Shown here in pieces: positions 34,230 to 44,670 of a stretch of 64,000 nt of DNA. Below the pieces are notes generated by a model. It ran no database searches. It was not told where the DNA came from and saw nothing but the letters and a program-made list of their open reading frames with translations. Position 1 is the stretch's first letter; each line of letters starts with the position of its first letter. The translations under genes and the position numbers were made by a program. The DNA comes from Aphrophora alni (Eukaryota > Arthropoda > Insecta > Hemiptera > Aphrophoridae), in NCBI GenBank assembly GCA_963513935.1, contig OY740765.1, forward strand, positions 69,846,253-69,910,252, given 5' to 3'.

Positions 34230-34717
34230 TGCAACGGTAAGGAGAAAGGGGCTATTGCATGGGAGGTACTATTTTGGGTGGTATGTGGATCTACTTTGAT
34301 AATGTATTACCGGGTCCCGATCGCGTGGTAAAATTAATATAAGTACACTGGGCGAATCTCAACTTAGGCTAGCCATTTTTGACGAGTATTACTACAAACT
34401 AATTAACTAAAAATAAGAGAATTACACTAATACTAATGTTAATATTAACTACACTGTATTGCAACATGTCGGTCTATAGCAGGGCCTAATGTAGCCGCGT
34501 ATAGTTCGACTAATAATTTTACGATAACCCAAAATCGCGATGCACCCAGATATAAACCCAGATATAAAGGCATGTTAATTATACGGCACAATAATATAAA
34601 TTTAATTATATACCGCTGTCTCGCTCGAGCACTACTCTGGTCTTATCAGCTAGCCGGGCGGATATCTGCACTCTGCAGATTCACGAAGGGGAGGGGGGAG
34701 TGGTGGTAATCACCACA
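34230..34717 (-). repeat. LTR, right copy (5' LTR in element sense)
   Basis: Starts TGCAACGGTAAGG and ends AATCACCACA. It is about 40 bp shorter than the left copy through internal deletions. Target duplication AGAT follows directly. Confidence 0.9.
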
Positions 34718-34833
34718 AGATAATAAATGTAAATATGCTATTTTGGTTCTTTCACAATTTAACAAAGAAAGTTGATTTGTATTATACTATTGATACTATT
34801 GACCGATGGTACTTGGTAGAAATCCATGTTTAA

Positions 34834-35885
34834 CCCTTTGACGAGTGCGGCCGTTCCTGAACGTCCCAAATAGCCAACAGCTGGTTAGTAAGTATTTACA
34901 AAGAAAATTGTTGTCAAGGAGTAAGAAAAAAAAAATTTTAAATAGTTGTTTTATTGGTTACAAATGTATAATAATATAATAATATTGTGTTAAAAACTTG
35001 TAAGAATAAAAATTTACACTGATAAATGTACTTTAAAAAAAATTTGCACTGAAAAATCATTGTCACCCGTCGGTATAGCAGACATACACAGACAAAAACG
35101 TTTGCTGGGCCGCTTTTTTTCTACGAATCAATTTAGTATAGCCTACATAATGGAAAATATAACATTTCTTTTCAGTTTTCTTGGAAGCGTGTGTTGGTTT
35201 CGTTTGCTGATAGCGGTATCCCGTTCTCGGCGGCATAAAAACACCGTGGCATTGTCACCCGTCGGTATAGCAGACATACACAGACAAAAACGTTTGATGG
35301 GCCGCTTTTTTTCCACGAATTAATTTAGTATAGCCTACATTATGGAAAATATAACATTTCTTTTCAATTTTCTTGGAAGCGTGTGTTGGTTTCGTTTGAG
35401 ACGCGGCTAAATGTGTCAAAAGACTAGACAGAGGGGAATCTGTAAAAAAGCTTTGTAGTGTTTATTTTTCATGTTTGATGTATAATATACGTAACATAAT
35501 ATAATGATACAAATCACTTATACTAGACAAGGAACATAGGCACAGGTGTGTGTAGGGGGGAAACAACTGCGGAGAAGACGATGCCATCGCCTACATTTCC
35601 GCGTCAATCAATACGCATGGTGAATTCTCCTGAAACCACGCCCCCTGGAGTTGTCCTGCCTTACAATTGTGAAAAACCCGATTTCATGTGTTCTTAGTAC
35701 TATTTCTTGTTGAATTGTGACAACACAATAAGCCATGACTAATTTGTTTTATGATAAATACTTTTATTGCTCAGACGTAACCTAAAATGTTCCGGAACGT
35801 CCATACTCATTTACGCAAACAGCACAGAGAACGTTCAAGAACGGCCGTACTCGTTAATCGGTATTTCCCTGTACTCTTCAAAGGG
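34834..35885. mobile_element. piggyBac-like non-autonomous element, 1052 bp, TTAA target
   Basis: Ends are CCCTTTGACGAGTGC on the left and the inverted CCCTTTGAAGAGTAC on the right, each flanked by TTAA (34830-34833 and 35886-35889). A second inverted pair near the ends (CGAGTGCGGCCGTTCCTGAA at 34842-34861 against about 35834-35853) is also conserved. No transposase is present. An internal 149 bp segment is duplicated (next entry). Confidence 0.85.
35058..35398. repeat. 149 bp direct duplication inside the piggyBac-like element
   Basis: 35058-35206 and 35250-35398 match with only about six differences. They start CATTGTCACCCGTCGGTATA and end GTGTTGGTTTCGTTTG, with a 43 bp unique spacer. The open frame 35060-35323 is a by-product of this duplication and is not a gene. 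Confidence 0.92.
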
Positions 35886-35939
35886 TTAAAATAAAACAAA
35901 ACAAAATTTTTTTGTAACTTCTACAATTTATTGGGAGTC

Positions 35940-35981
35940 TTGCCGACCATGGTTTCGCCAGTAACGGCATTGACGAGGCAA
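35940..35981 (-). ncRNA. Hammerhead-like fold with atypical core, left arm
   Basis: On the minus strand: stem I TTGCC/GGCAA, seven-base core TCGTCAA instead of CTGANGA, stem II TGCC...GGC, GAAA, a short CCATGG stem III and a GTC triplet. Layout matches a hammerhead, but key core bases do not, so this copy is probably inactive or a different fold. Confidence 0.35.
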
Positions 35982-36155
35982 CAATACAGACTAAGGAATG
36001 TTGGAAAAACGTGTTCAACATAGAACAGTTACTTACTACAAAAAAGAAGGTAAGGGCGTGGAAGATAGGAGGGGGTGGGGTACATATGGTCGTAAGGAAG
36101 ACAACGGGTTTAATAGAGGTGAATTGGACAAATAACGGGTTTAAAAAATCATTCT

Positions 36156-36315
36156 GTGTCAGATTTTTACAATAATATTAATTTTAAGATTCTCCATGTC
36201 AATGATAAAAGTAGAAAACTAAATTCCTTGGAAATGTTAGAAATTAAGAGATTATTTTGTAAAGATTCTAGCCTTGTACTTAACGATCAGGTAGAATTTT
36301 TGTCCAATTCACCTC
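36156..36315 (+). pseudogene. C-terminal scrap of a PLE GIY-YIG region
   Basis: The plus-strand frame reads K-I-L-H-V-N-D-K-S-R-K-L-N-S-L-E-M-L-E-I, then V-L-N-D-Q-V-E-F. This lines up with the end of the PLE at 24700-24810 (P-L-H-L-C-G-K-G-R-Q-L-N-A-L-E-E-Y-E-I and V-L-N-D-Q-L-H-F). The frame then runs into the right arm. No N-terminal part is present. Confidence 0.75.
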
Positions 36316-36449
36316 TATTAAACCCGTTGTCTTCCTTACGACCATATGTACCCCACCCCCTCCCATCTTCCACTCCCATACCTTCTTTTTTGTAGTAAGT
36401 AACTGTTCTATGTTGAACACATTTTTCCAACATTCCTTAGTCTGTATTG

Positions 36450-36491
36450 TTGCCTCGTTAATGCCGTTACTGGCGAAACCATGGTCGGCAA
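36450..36491 (+). ncRNA. Hammerhead-like fold with atypical core, right arm
   Basis: Inverted counterpart of 35940-35981; the core reads TCGTTAA. Stem I, stem II, GAAA and GTC positions are kept. Confidence 0.35.
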
Positions 36492-36529
36492 GACTCACAA
36501 TAAATTGTAGAAGTTACAAAAAAAATTTC

Positions 36530-37872
36530 TTTTGTTTTATTTTTGATTTGTATTTGTTATCTATCATTTTCTTTATATTAGTTATGTTCACCTTTTGATA
36601 TTGAAGATGTCAGGCAATTGATTTTTATACAATAAATGAAACATTATATGATCCTCTATTCTTATTATCTAGGTTTATTGCCTATTATTTATATCTTTGT
36701 TATCATGTATATAAAAGCATTTTGGCAAAAAATAAGAGCGTAAAACCTAATCTCCTTAACTTCAAATTAGTTGCTTTCGAGATATTAAAAGTTAAATATT
36801 TTAAATGCCTTACATTTTTAAAATATACAAAATAAAGTCTTTGTTTTTGTATATATGTAATGTATAAAATGTGTGTTTCAAGTCTGAACTCAATATCTTA
36901 TTTATAATAACAGTAGATGGGAAAGTCAAATGTTTCAGAACTACATTTATATGAATATCTTTCTTTATTTTTACAAATAAAACATGTCATGAGACAAATA
37001 TATTTTGCTTTCCTTCATTCAAAAATTGATTATGGCATTTCATGCTGCTGAAGTATTTATGTTAAAAAAACACAAAACCAGTTTTTAGTATTCAGAGAGT
37101 ACATATTAGGATTATCTGTGTAACAAAATCACAATACATTCATATACATTTTATCTAACTTTGTTAATTCTCTCTTTGACATTTATATATAATTAAAGTA
37201 CTATAATACTTACTTATTTGTTTCTTATCAGCTCTACTAATTAAAGCCAAGCCTATTTAAAATTTATAATAAAATGAATGCAAGTTGCAAAAGAAGTTAG
37301 TTTAACTTCATTTTAAATTGTGTATAGACTCTATCAATGAGAATTTATGAAATTCTTGTACCCTATGTTATGTCATGTATGTGTGTAAATAAAATTGGGC
37401 TCTTTACCAAAAGCTAACCTCACAAGATTTCAGAAAAGATATCCATATTAGGCAACTAGATTTTGTAATATTTTATCAGATAATATACAATTACCTTTCC
37501 TAAATAAGTGACTATTTCTAATGTTTTTACCTTGTAATATAGTGCTATAAACATTGAATAACACCCTTGGATGTCGGATTTTAGTCTAAGCTTTGTATAC
37601 GTAATTTCCCTAAAGAAATCATTTAGTTTCATCATGTAAACCTCACTTTTGTAATAAAAAGTCTATATAGGGTATTTCAACTTTGGGAAGAGATTGAGTT
37701 TCTAAAACACAAAATGGATGACAAAGCGTCTTCGGATATATGTTTATAAGAATTGATTTTCTTTATTTTCATGTCCTGAATCATTTCCTGAAGTTATGAC
37801 ATATATTTGTGAAACAACATGTATATGTCCCGGAGAAAGTAATTAAATGATTTTTTGTCTATTATACTGGGT
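36530..37872. other. Non-coding; one arm of the GCCATTTT-type repeat family at 36760-36920
   Basis: About 36760-36920 contains ACATTTTTAAAATATACAAA, a nearby CTTTG block and AACTCAATATCTTA. These resemble the foldback arms at 1.2-1.6 and 55.7-56.3 kb, here as a single unpaired arm. The rest shows nothing. Confidence 0.5.
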
Positions 37873-38443
37873 GTATTTTAAAGGTGACGCCAAACTCCGG
37901 AAAATGATTCTACATAACATACTGATGAAATCATGTTCAGTGAACATAGGCCCGGAAATGGTTTGTTTTCGAGTTATCCGCCGTTTTTTACAAAATACAG
38001 TACTTTTATATTTTTGACAACTACTACCAAAACTTTTTTTATTTGTTTTTGTCAATATCTCTGTTATTCTTTGAGCTACAGACAAAATAAATAAAACCAA
38101 TGTGTTTGCTATTAACAAAGTAAATTTTTTGGTTCCTTGTAATTTTTTGTAAGTTAGCGGTTTTTGAGATATTGACATTAAAGATTTTAAACGGCCTACA
38201 TTTTTTAAATATTTAAAAAAAGTTCTGGTTTTTCGTACAGTGATAAACTGTTTTGAAACAAATAGGTATGCAAAGTTTGAGCTCAATATCTTTTCTACTT
38301 GCAAGACTATTAAGTATTTTTTAAAAAAATAATGGTGGATAACTAAAAAACAAAGCATTTCCGGGCCTAGGTTCACCTGGACATTTTTTCATCAGTATGT
38401 TATGTAGAATCACTTCCCGGAGTTTGGCATCACTTTTAAAATA
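37873..38443. mobile_element. Foldback element, about 570 bp
   Basis: Arms 37873-37985 and 38331-38443 are inverted repeats, for example AAACTCCGG against CCGGAGTTT, ACATAACATACTGATGAAAT against TTTCATCAGTATGTTATGT, and CCCGGAAATG against CATTTCCGGG. The interior includes GAGATATTGACATTAAAGAT and a degraded form of the GGCC-ATTTT core seen in the other foldbacks. The 177-codon frame on the minus strand spans the palindrome and is not considered a gene. Confidence 0.75.
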
Positions 38444-38845
38444 CAACTGTACAATTATAATAACAATTTACTCTCAATTCCCCAAAAAAAAATATTTTAC
38501 TGTGAGATTTTATATATTTTTAAACTTTAAGGGAATATTCATTCAAAATTGTATCAGTAGTATCTTTTGAGACATACCTATAGTTGGCTTCAGCTACTGT
38601 TAAGATGAGATGAACAGAGATAAATTCAAAATTGAGATTATTTATAGTGTGGATAAATCAATTGGAAAATTGACACTCTTTGCGACTAATATGTTTTGGA
38701 CTGACTCCTTAAATTCTTTCAATTTACTATATAAAAGTACAACAAATGTTTCTACATTCACTTTAATTGTGATTTATACGAGTAATTTGTCTTGTAAACA
38801 TATATTCTAAAATTTATACAATGCGAAATTGTGAGTTTCAAATTG

Positions 38846-39380
38846 CACAAATAAACTCTATTGAAAAATGTTTTAAATAAGACTCAGATTTTAGTAGAAT
38901 AAATTAATGTAGGTCGATCATAAGATAAGGTATTTATATAGTGTTTTGAAAAAAAACGTTCTCGTAATCATAATTTTCTACTTTTACAAATTCTACAAAT
39001 TAACCAATTGAAGTTTAGTTCCTAAGGAATGCAATAGACACCGCTAAAAACATTAATTGCCAACAAAATCTGATAGAAAGCAGCTGTACTTCTTCAAAAA
39101 TTTCCTTTTTTGAAGGAAATAAAATAAAAAATAAATAAAATGGTTTTGTATTTTTCCTGTAGCTCAAAATATAATCAAGTTACAGGGAAAAGTATGTAAA
39201 AAAAATCAAATTGCACAAATAAACTTTATTGAAAAATATTTGAAATAATACTCAGATTTCAGTAGGATAAGTTAAAGTAGGTCGATCATATGGTAAGGTA
39301 TTTATATAGTGTTTTGAAAAAAAGGTTCTCACAATCCTAATTACCTACTTTTTTAAGCGGCTGTACTTCTTCAAAATATA
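38846..39380. repeat. Direct duplication of about 250 bp
   Basis: 38840-39100 and 39209-39385 share ATTGCACAAATAAACT, TAGGTCGATCATA...AAGGTATTTATATAGTGTT, and the GGCTGTACTTCTTCAAAA / CAGCTGTACTTCTTCAAAAA block. Divergence is moderate. Non-coding. Confidence 0.75.
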
Positions 39381-39399
39381 TAGTTTATTTATTTGTACA

Positions 39400-39720
39400 A
39401 AATATGAAATGCAAATTGGAAAAGATTTTTTTACATATTTTTCCCGATAACTCGATTATCTTTTGAGCTACAGGACAAATACAAAAACCATTGTTATTAA
39501 AAAAAGGAAATTTTTTTTCTTGTAATTTTTTTGTAAAGTTAATGATTTTCATGACAATCAAAATTTTTAATTTTAAACAGTCGCCATTTTGAAATTTGAT
39601 GAATTAAAAATAAAATTACGAAATTTCAGAGATCTAACTATGTAAGACATTTGCCAAGTTTCATAACAATAACTTGAAGGTTTTTTGAAATAATAATTTA
39701 TTTTTCAAAAAAAAATGATA
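39400..39720. repeat. Copy of the GCCATTTT-type foldback family (single arm)
   Basis: Contains CTTTTGAGCTACAGGACAAA, TTGTAATTTTTTTGTAAAGT and CAGTCGCCATTTTGAAA, in the same order as in the interior of the foldback at 37.87-38.44 kb. Confidence 0.55.
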
Positions 39721-39729
39721 AGTGGAGAA

Positions 39730-40389
39730 CCAAATGAATTAAACTCTAGATATCTTCTCAGAGCTTAGAATTATTGTGTGGCACTGCTGCCAATTTCCCT
39801 TGTGTTTTTTTTTTCCTTTTACAGTTATTGTATTAACCCTTTGATACTTTTAATTTCATATCTTCTTTTGTTTGGTGATAACTAATTTGTTCATTAATTA
39901 ACATTTTCCATTTTGAAGGAATGCAGTTGTAATCTTGCATTTGGCTCCTCCCCTTGGTATGGAACTTTCCTGTGTACTGGAGGGGTAGTTAAACTTGTCA
40001 GTACCTGTCTTATGTGAAATTTACTACCTATTTTCTTCAAATTTCCATTTCTTTTGATTGGCTCAAGTTATTGGAAATGCAAAAGTACTATCCTTTTCTT
40101 TGGCTTGTAGATTCCATGGAAACTTGAATTAAATTTCTAGGGCAATAACTTTCTGAGTTATTCCTGTTTAAATATTTGCATATTATCTCTTAAACATCTT
40201 TTGATCATTTTAGAATTTTCTCCTTTTTCTTTTTAGATTCTTGTTTCCTAAGTGTTGAAAGGAAAGTTTTAGTTTTTTGGTGTAGTCCTTTTTTTTAACA
40301 AAATTATTCATTGTCAAGGTTTACTGTTTTTTTTCGAAGGGGAGATGTTTACTGTTTAACAAAGTTAAGGGGAGATGAAGGAAAAACTT
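39730..40389. other. Non-coding, nothing recognised
   Basis: AT-rich sequence between the repeat copy and the 3' end of LINE C. Confidence 0.5.
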
Positions 40390-42560
40390 TGAAGAAAAAA
40401 AAATTATTATTATTGTTTATTCATTATTTTCTGAACATAAACATATGTAAGAAATCAAAATACTACTATTAATTTTTGAAAATTTCCCAACAATATATAC
40501 ATTTATTCAAAGCAATGGGCTTTGAACTATACACCAAGCGTTGCACCTCTGATATCACAGTGAATGAGTTTTCTTTAAAAGTTTAGAACACTTAGGAATA
40601 GTTACTTTTTTAACTATAATTGTGTATTAAAATCATATTATAATACAATCAAATAAAGTAAATGTCAGTGTTTATAATACAATCAAATAAATCAGTAGAT
40701 GTAAAAAGTATAGTGTATTGATAATTTTTGTCATGCAAGTTGCTTAAATGTCACTATGTACCAGGTGGATTTAATCTATAAAATGAACAATACTGGTCCC
40801 AAAATAAATCCCTGATGGACTCCATATTTGAGTTCAATTGGATCAGATAATGTCATTGAAACCTGGACAAACTGCACTCTATTGGTCATGTATGACTTAA
40901 GCCACTGGAGAGGAAGACCTCTGATGCCATACAATTTTAAGATATAAAATAAATTTTGAAAGTCAACACAATCGAATGCTTTAGATAGGTCGAGAAAAAC
41001 ACTGAGTACATTCTCTCATTCATCCTTGGCTGACAAAACAAATTCAATTAAATTTATAGCTGCTTCAATGGTTGACTTACCTTTTTTGAAACTGATTTGG
41101 TTTGGAGTTACAATATTCATTTTATTTAAAAGTTTTAGAAGGCGCTTAGGATAAACTTTTTCAAATAATTTACTTATTACCGAGGGGAAAGAAATGGGAC
41201 GTTAGTTACTTATTTTTTGTGTTTGTCCCCATTTTTAAACACTGGAATTACTTTTGCTAACTTAGGACGATCAGGGTATATACCTTGAGCAAAAGAATTG
41301 TTTATAAGTAGAGTTAACGGCTGAATTAGCTCGTTTGATCATTCCTTCAAAAACCATGTAGGCATCCCATCAATTCCTGAAGATTTAGAGTGTTTAAGAG
41401 ATCTTACTGCAGCGGCTACCTCACACACACACACACACACACACACATAGAAAAAAGCACCATCGAACAAGAAGGGGAAATTTTTGAATTGCCTTTAACA
41501 GCTCTTTTTTCTGTTGCATTAGAAGATCCTACACTGACAAAAAAGAATTGAAAGCATTCACCTGCATAATTGGGTCTGCACAACAGTTTCTTTCCATTTT
41601 TAGATTATTGTTGTGCTTTAAAAGATTTCTTTTTCTGATTAAATTCCAAACTGATTTCGACAAATTTTTAGAGGATTTAATTATTTTGTTAACTTCAGAT
41701 AACTTTAGGCTCTTATAACTCTTTTATATATTGGTTTATAGTTTGAGAAGAATTATTTAAAACTTGAATCTTTACTACATTTATTTACTTCAATATAACA
41801 TTTAAGATTCTGGCTTGATTTTAAAATTCCAGATGTTATCCACTTGTTACTTATATATTTAGTAGTTAATCTATTCTTCTTAAAGGTACAAGCTATGTTT
41901 AAGTAAAAATTAACACAACTAAAAAATTCTGAGGTTTGGTCATCGATTTGGTCAAAACTGTCAATCCTACTCCAGTCTTCATTTTATACCCCAGCCATCA
42001 ATTTCAATGTTTTGATATTAGAAGAGTTATATTGCATGAGAACGGGAAAAAGTAGGACTAGTAATTTTTTTTCATGAAAATCATGCAGCACTACCTCCTG
42101 GGCCTAATGATCCGAGATGCCAGACTGCAGTATCTCTACTGATAACCAATTTTTGGAGATATTGGTAATGGCATTATCAATAGTAGTTGCTGAGGTCGCA
42201 GTCACCCAAGTGGGGGAATCAATAAGCCACCATAAATTAAATCTTCTCAACACATCCCTTAATCTCATACAATCTGTTTCATCAGTTAAAATATTAAAAT
42301 TAAGGTCACCTACAATTAAAATTTTAGTTTGCCTATGAGTAATTTCTTTAAAAGAATCACGAATTGTGAAAAAAATATATTTACATCACCACTCGGTGCT
42401 ATGTACATGTCAATAATAACTAACCAACTATTAGCTAATTTCAGCCCAGCTTCTCTATGTTAATTGTTTCACAAAAGTGAAATTTATGTACTTCATAATT
42501 CTTGTTTGCAAACTAAGCTACACCTCCTCCTTTATGAAGACATCTCAAAAAAATTATTCT
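40390..42560 (-). pseudogene. LINE relic C (jockey/CR1-like), endonuclease and RT
   Basis: On the minus strand the AP-endonuclease comes first: I-D-M-Y-I-A-P-S-G-D near 42410, I-V-G-D-L-N-F-N-I-L at about 42310, D-S-P-T-W-V-T-A-T-S and the active-site-like S-G-I-S-D-H ending at 42103. The RT follows: S-S-G-I-D-G-M-P (about 41385-41362), P-D-R-P-K-L-A-K-V-I-P-V-F-K (about 41280-41235), F-L-D-L-S-K-A-F-D-C-V-D (about 41010-40970), Y-G-I-R-G-L-P-L-Q-W-L-K-S-Y (about 40935-40895) and L-K-Y-G-V-H-Q-G (about 40840). The catalytic A-D-D part is missing. Stops and a (CA)n tract at 41423-41447 interrupt it. The 3' end near 40390 is an ATT-rich tail. Confidence 0.82.
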
Positions 42561-42779
42561 AAGTTATAATTATTTGACAGATTAAAGTTATTGTTATAGT
42601 GCTTAAGTTGAAGGCATGCTCTGTAACAGCAAAAATACAAGGTCTTATACTATCCAAAAACAAATCTAACACATCCAATTTGTTTGTGGCAAATTATACA
42701 TTCTGATGTAAAACAGAAAAAGGTACTGAATGGATAAATTTTAGAGCATGTCTGATCAGCCAGGAGTTTCCTTTTAGTT

Positions 42780-43140
42780 ATAACATATCTGTCATTCTCA
42801 CAATTGAGGTTGTGATATTATTATTTATTACTACATTTTTATTAGTTCGGTTTCTATCATATCTGTCTGTCTGTCTGTTTGGGTGGAATTTTGCAATAGA
42901 GTTTAAACTAACTTCCCGATAAGCTAGAGACCTGAAATTTTGAACATAGGTCAGAATTGGATGACAATACAATATTCAGTTGGTTTCTTGTCTCTACATT
43001 TGCTTAAACAATAGTTGTTTAAACAAATAAAAATTGGCCAATGAGATATAGACTTGGAGTTTTAAACATGGGTCGAGGATGGATAACAATGCAATATTCA
43101 CTCTGTTCCTTGTCTGCAAGATTGTTAAAACAACATTTGA
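42780..43140. repeat. Two-unit degenerate tandem repeat with a TGTC microsatellite
   Basis: Units about 42915-43015 and 43040-43135 share (A/G)GAC(C/T)TG(A/G)A(A/G)TTTT(G/A)AACAT(A/G)GGTC, GGATGACAAT / GGATAACAAT and CAATATTCA blocks. A short TGTC run is at 42862-42880. Confidence 0.65.
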
Positions 43141-43484
43141 TGAGAGCAGCGTCTGCTTTGCACACTTTGAATATTCTGCAGTGTAGTAAACAGCATCAGC
43201 ACTGTGGTTTCTAGTCTCTCGCGTTGCTGTAACAGCAGAACTTCGGTTTCAAGTGTGCACATGTATAACAGCAGAACTTGTATTTCAAGTGTGTATTTTC
43301 TGAGTTACTAGACTAATATAACTATTATAGGTAATAAGAGGTAATATTTTGAATTTCAGACATTTGCAGCTAAACAGGATATGAAATGCATTGGGAATTT
43401 CCTATATATTATGTCCCTGTCAGAGTCTCATCAATATATACAAAACCGATTGAAATCTTTCACCCGGGCATAAGACTAAAAAAC

Positions 43485-43919
43485 ATAAAATAATAAATCA
43501 AATAAAAAAAATTTTTAAACATACCACATTTCTAAAACAGACTAAAAAGTATAAAATAATTTTTCATGACCCTTCTACAATTTTGAGGGAGGATTGTTAG
43601 TGGCTACGGATATATTTGGAGAGAAAACTTGGGGTGCAGTCAGTAAATAATACAAGTAGACAATCCGGATGAATTCACAGCTAATTTTAGTGAATCGGAA
43701 ATTAGATTCACTATAATTTAATTTATTTACTCCTCCTTAACTATCATAGATTGCCTGCGCCCCACATTTTTCTCTCCAAGTATTCCAAATATATCCATAG
43801 TCATTAACAATCCTCCCTCAAAATTGTAGAAGAGTCATGAAAAATTATTTTATATTTTTTAGTCCGTTTTAAAAATGTGGTATGTTAAAAAAAATTTTTT
43901 GTTTGATTTATTATTTTAT
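43485..43919. mobile_element. Foldback element, about 435 bp
   Basis: Arms about 43485-43643 and 43750-43919 are inverted repeats, including ATAAAATAATAAATCAAA / TTTGATTTATTATTTTAT, ACATACCACATTT / AAATGTGGTATGT and GAGGGAGGATTGTTA / TAACAATCCTCCCTC. The spacer holds a small hairpin, TAGTGAATC...GATTCACTA, near 43690-43715. No coding capacity. Confidence 0.8.
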
Positions 43920-44393
43920 CATTTATCTTCTCAATGAACTGATATTAAAAATTTTGCTTGCCTCAACATGTCCTATTTCAGGTCTGAAAAATCACTTTTT
44001 TCTTGTGTGTTTTTTAACTTTATCTAAACCATTAGCTGTTTATCACAAACTTTATGTGTAAAAGTAACTTTTGATTGTTCAAGACTAAAATAACATAGAG
44101 TCAGAGTCTAGAGTCACAATAGTTGGAATCATTCTGAGTTTATTGAACTGATAATGATAATAGATTTTGTTGGTTTGAAATAAGAAATAAATTGTATTAA
44201 TAAAAGAGATTTGTATTTAAAAGAAATTGTACAATACATGTAATATTTATATAGATACAGAGAAATAAAAGTTACATAATAATTATAAACTCAAACACTG
44301 TTTTGTTTTATTGTAACAAAAGAACCCAGGGGGGAATCATAAGAGAATTCTTAACATAACTGTTTGGTAAAGTGATTAAGTTGTTATGTGACA

Positions 44394-44670
44394 TAACAAA
44401 ATCTCATGCTTGAGATGAATTAGTGGAGGTGTTGTGTAGATTGAAGGATACAGCTTTTCTTCCTATATTATGTATGACGACTAACAAAATCTCATGGTTG
44501 TAATGAATTGATTGAAGGCTCATGTAGAACGAAGTTGAGGACACAACATTGCTTCTTATATAATGAATGAGATAACCCTAGTAAAATCTCATTGTTGTGA
44601 TGAATTAATTGATGGAGGCCTTGTGTACAATGAAGTCGAGGATGCAACTTTGTTTCCTATATTTTCAATG
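44394..44670. repeat. Three-unit tandem repeat, period 88-97 bp
   Basis: Units start with TAACAAAATCTCATG or TAGTAAAATCTCATTG at 44394, 44482 and 44579. Each contains GATGAATTA/G, GTGTAGA or GTACAATGAAG, and CTTCCTATATT-like blocks. Non-coding. Confidence 0.75.

Larger units (their letters stand above)
28562..34717 (-). mobile_element. LTR retrotransposon with a hydrolase-like gene and no recognisable gag-pol
   Basis: Direct terminal repeats 28562-29089 (528 bp) and 34230-34717 (488 bp) both run TG...CA. They are flanked by the 4 bp target duplication AGAT (28558-28561 and 34718-34721). A primer-binding-site candidate next to the right LTR and a purine-rich stretch (on the minus strand) next to the left LTR indicate minus-strand transcription. 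The 5.1 kb interior has no recognisable gag, protease, RT, RNase H or integrase. The only domain seen is a broken SGNH/GDSL hydrolase at 32876-32129. LTR similarity is high, so the insertion is fairly young. It fits a non-autonomous, LARD-like element that carries an extra gene. Confidence 0.85.
35904..36529. mobile_element. Penelope-like remnant between long inverted repeats
   Basis: Arms 35904-36132 and 36298-36529 are inverted repeats of about 230 bp with high identity. The 165 bp centre encodes, on the plus strand, the C-terminal end of a PLE GIY-YIG region. Inverted terminal repeats around a 5'-truncated body are a known PLE arrangement. Each arm has a hammerhead-like fold with an atypical core. 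Confidence 0.8.

Noticed and set aside
28562..34717. A standard gypsy or BEL element with gag-pol
   Set aside because: The LTRs and 4 bp duplication fit, but no protease, RT, RNase H or integrase motif was found on either strand.
35060..35323. 87-codon open frame with an internal protein repeat
   Set aside because: It arises from the 149 bp duplication inside a non-autonomous piggyBac-like element; no start context or domain.
37843..38376. 177-codon minus-strand open frame
   Set aside because: It runs through both arms and interior of a foldback element and has no recognisable motif.
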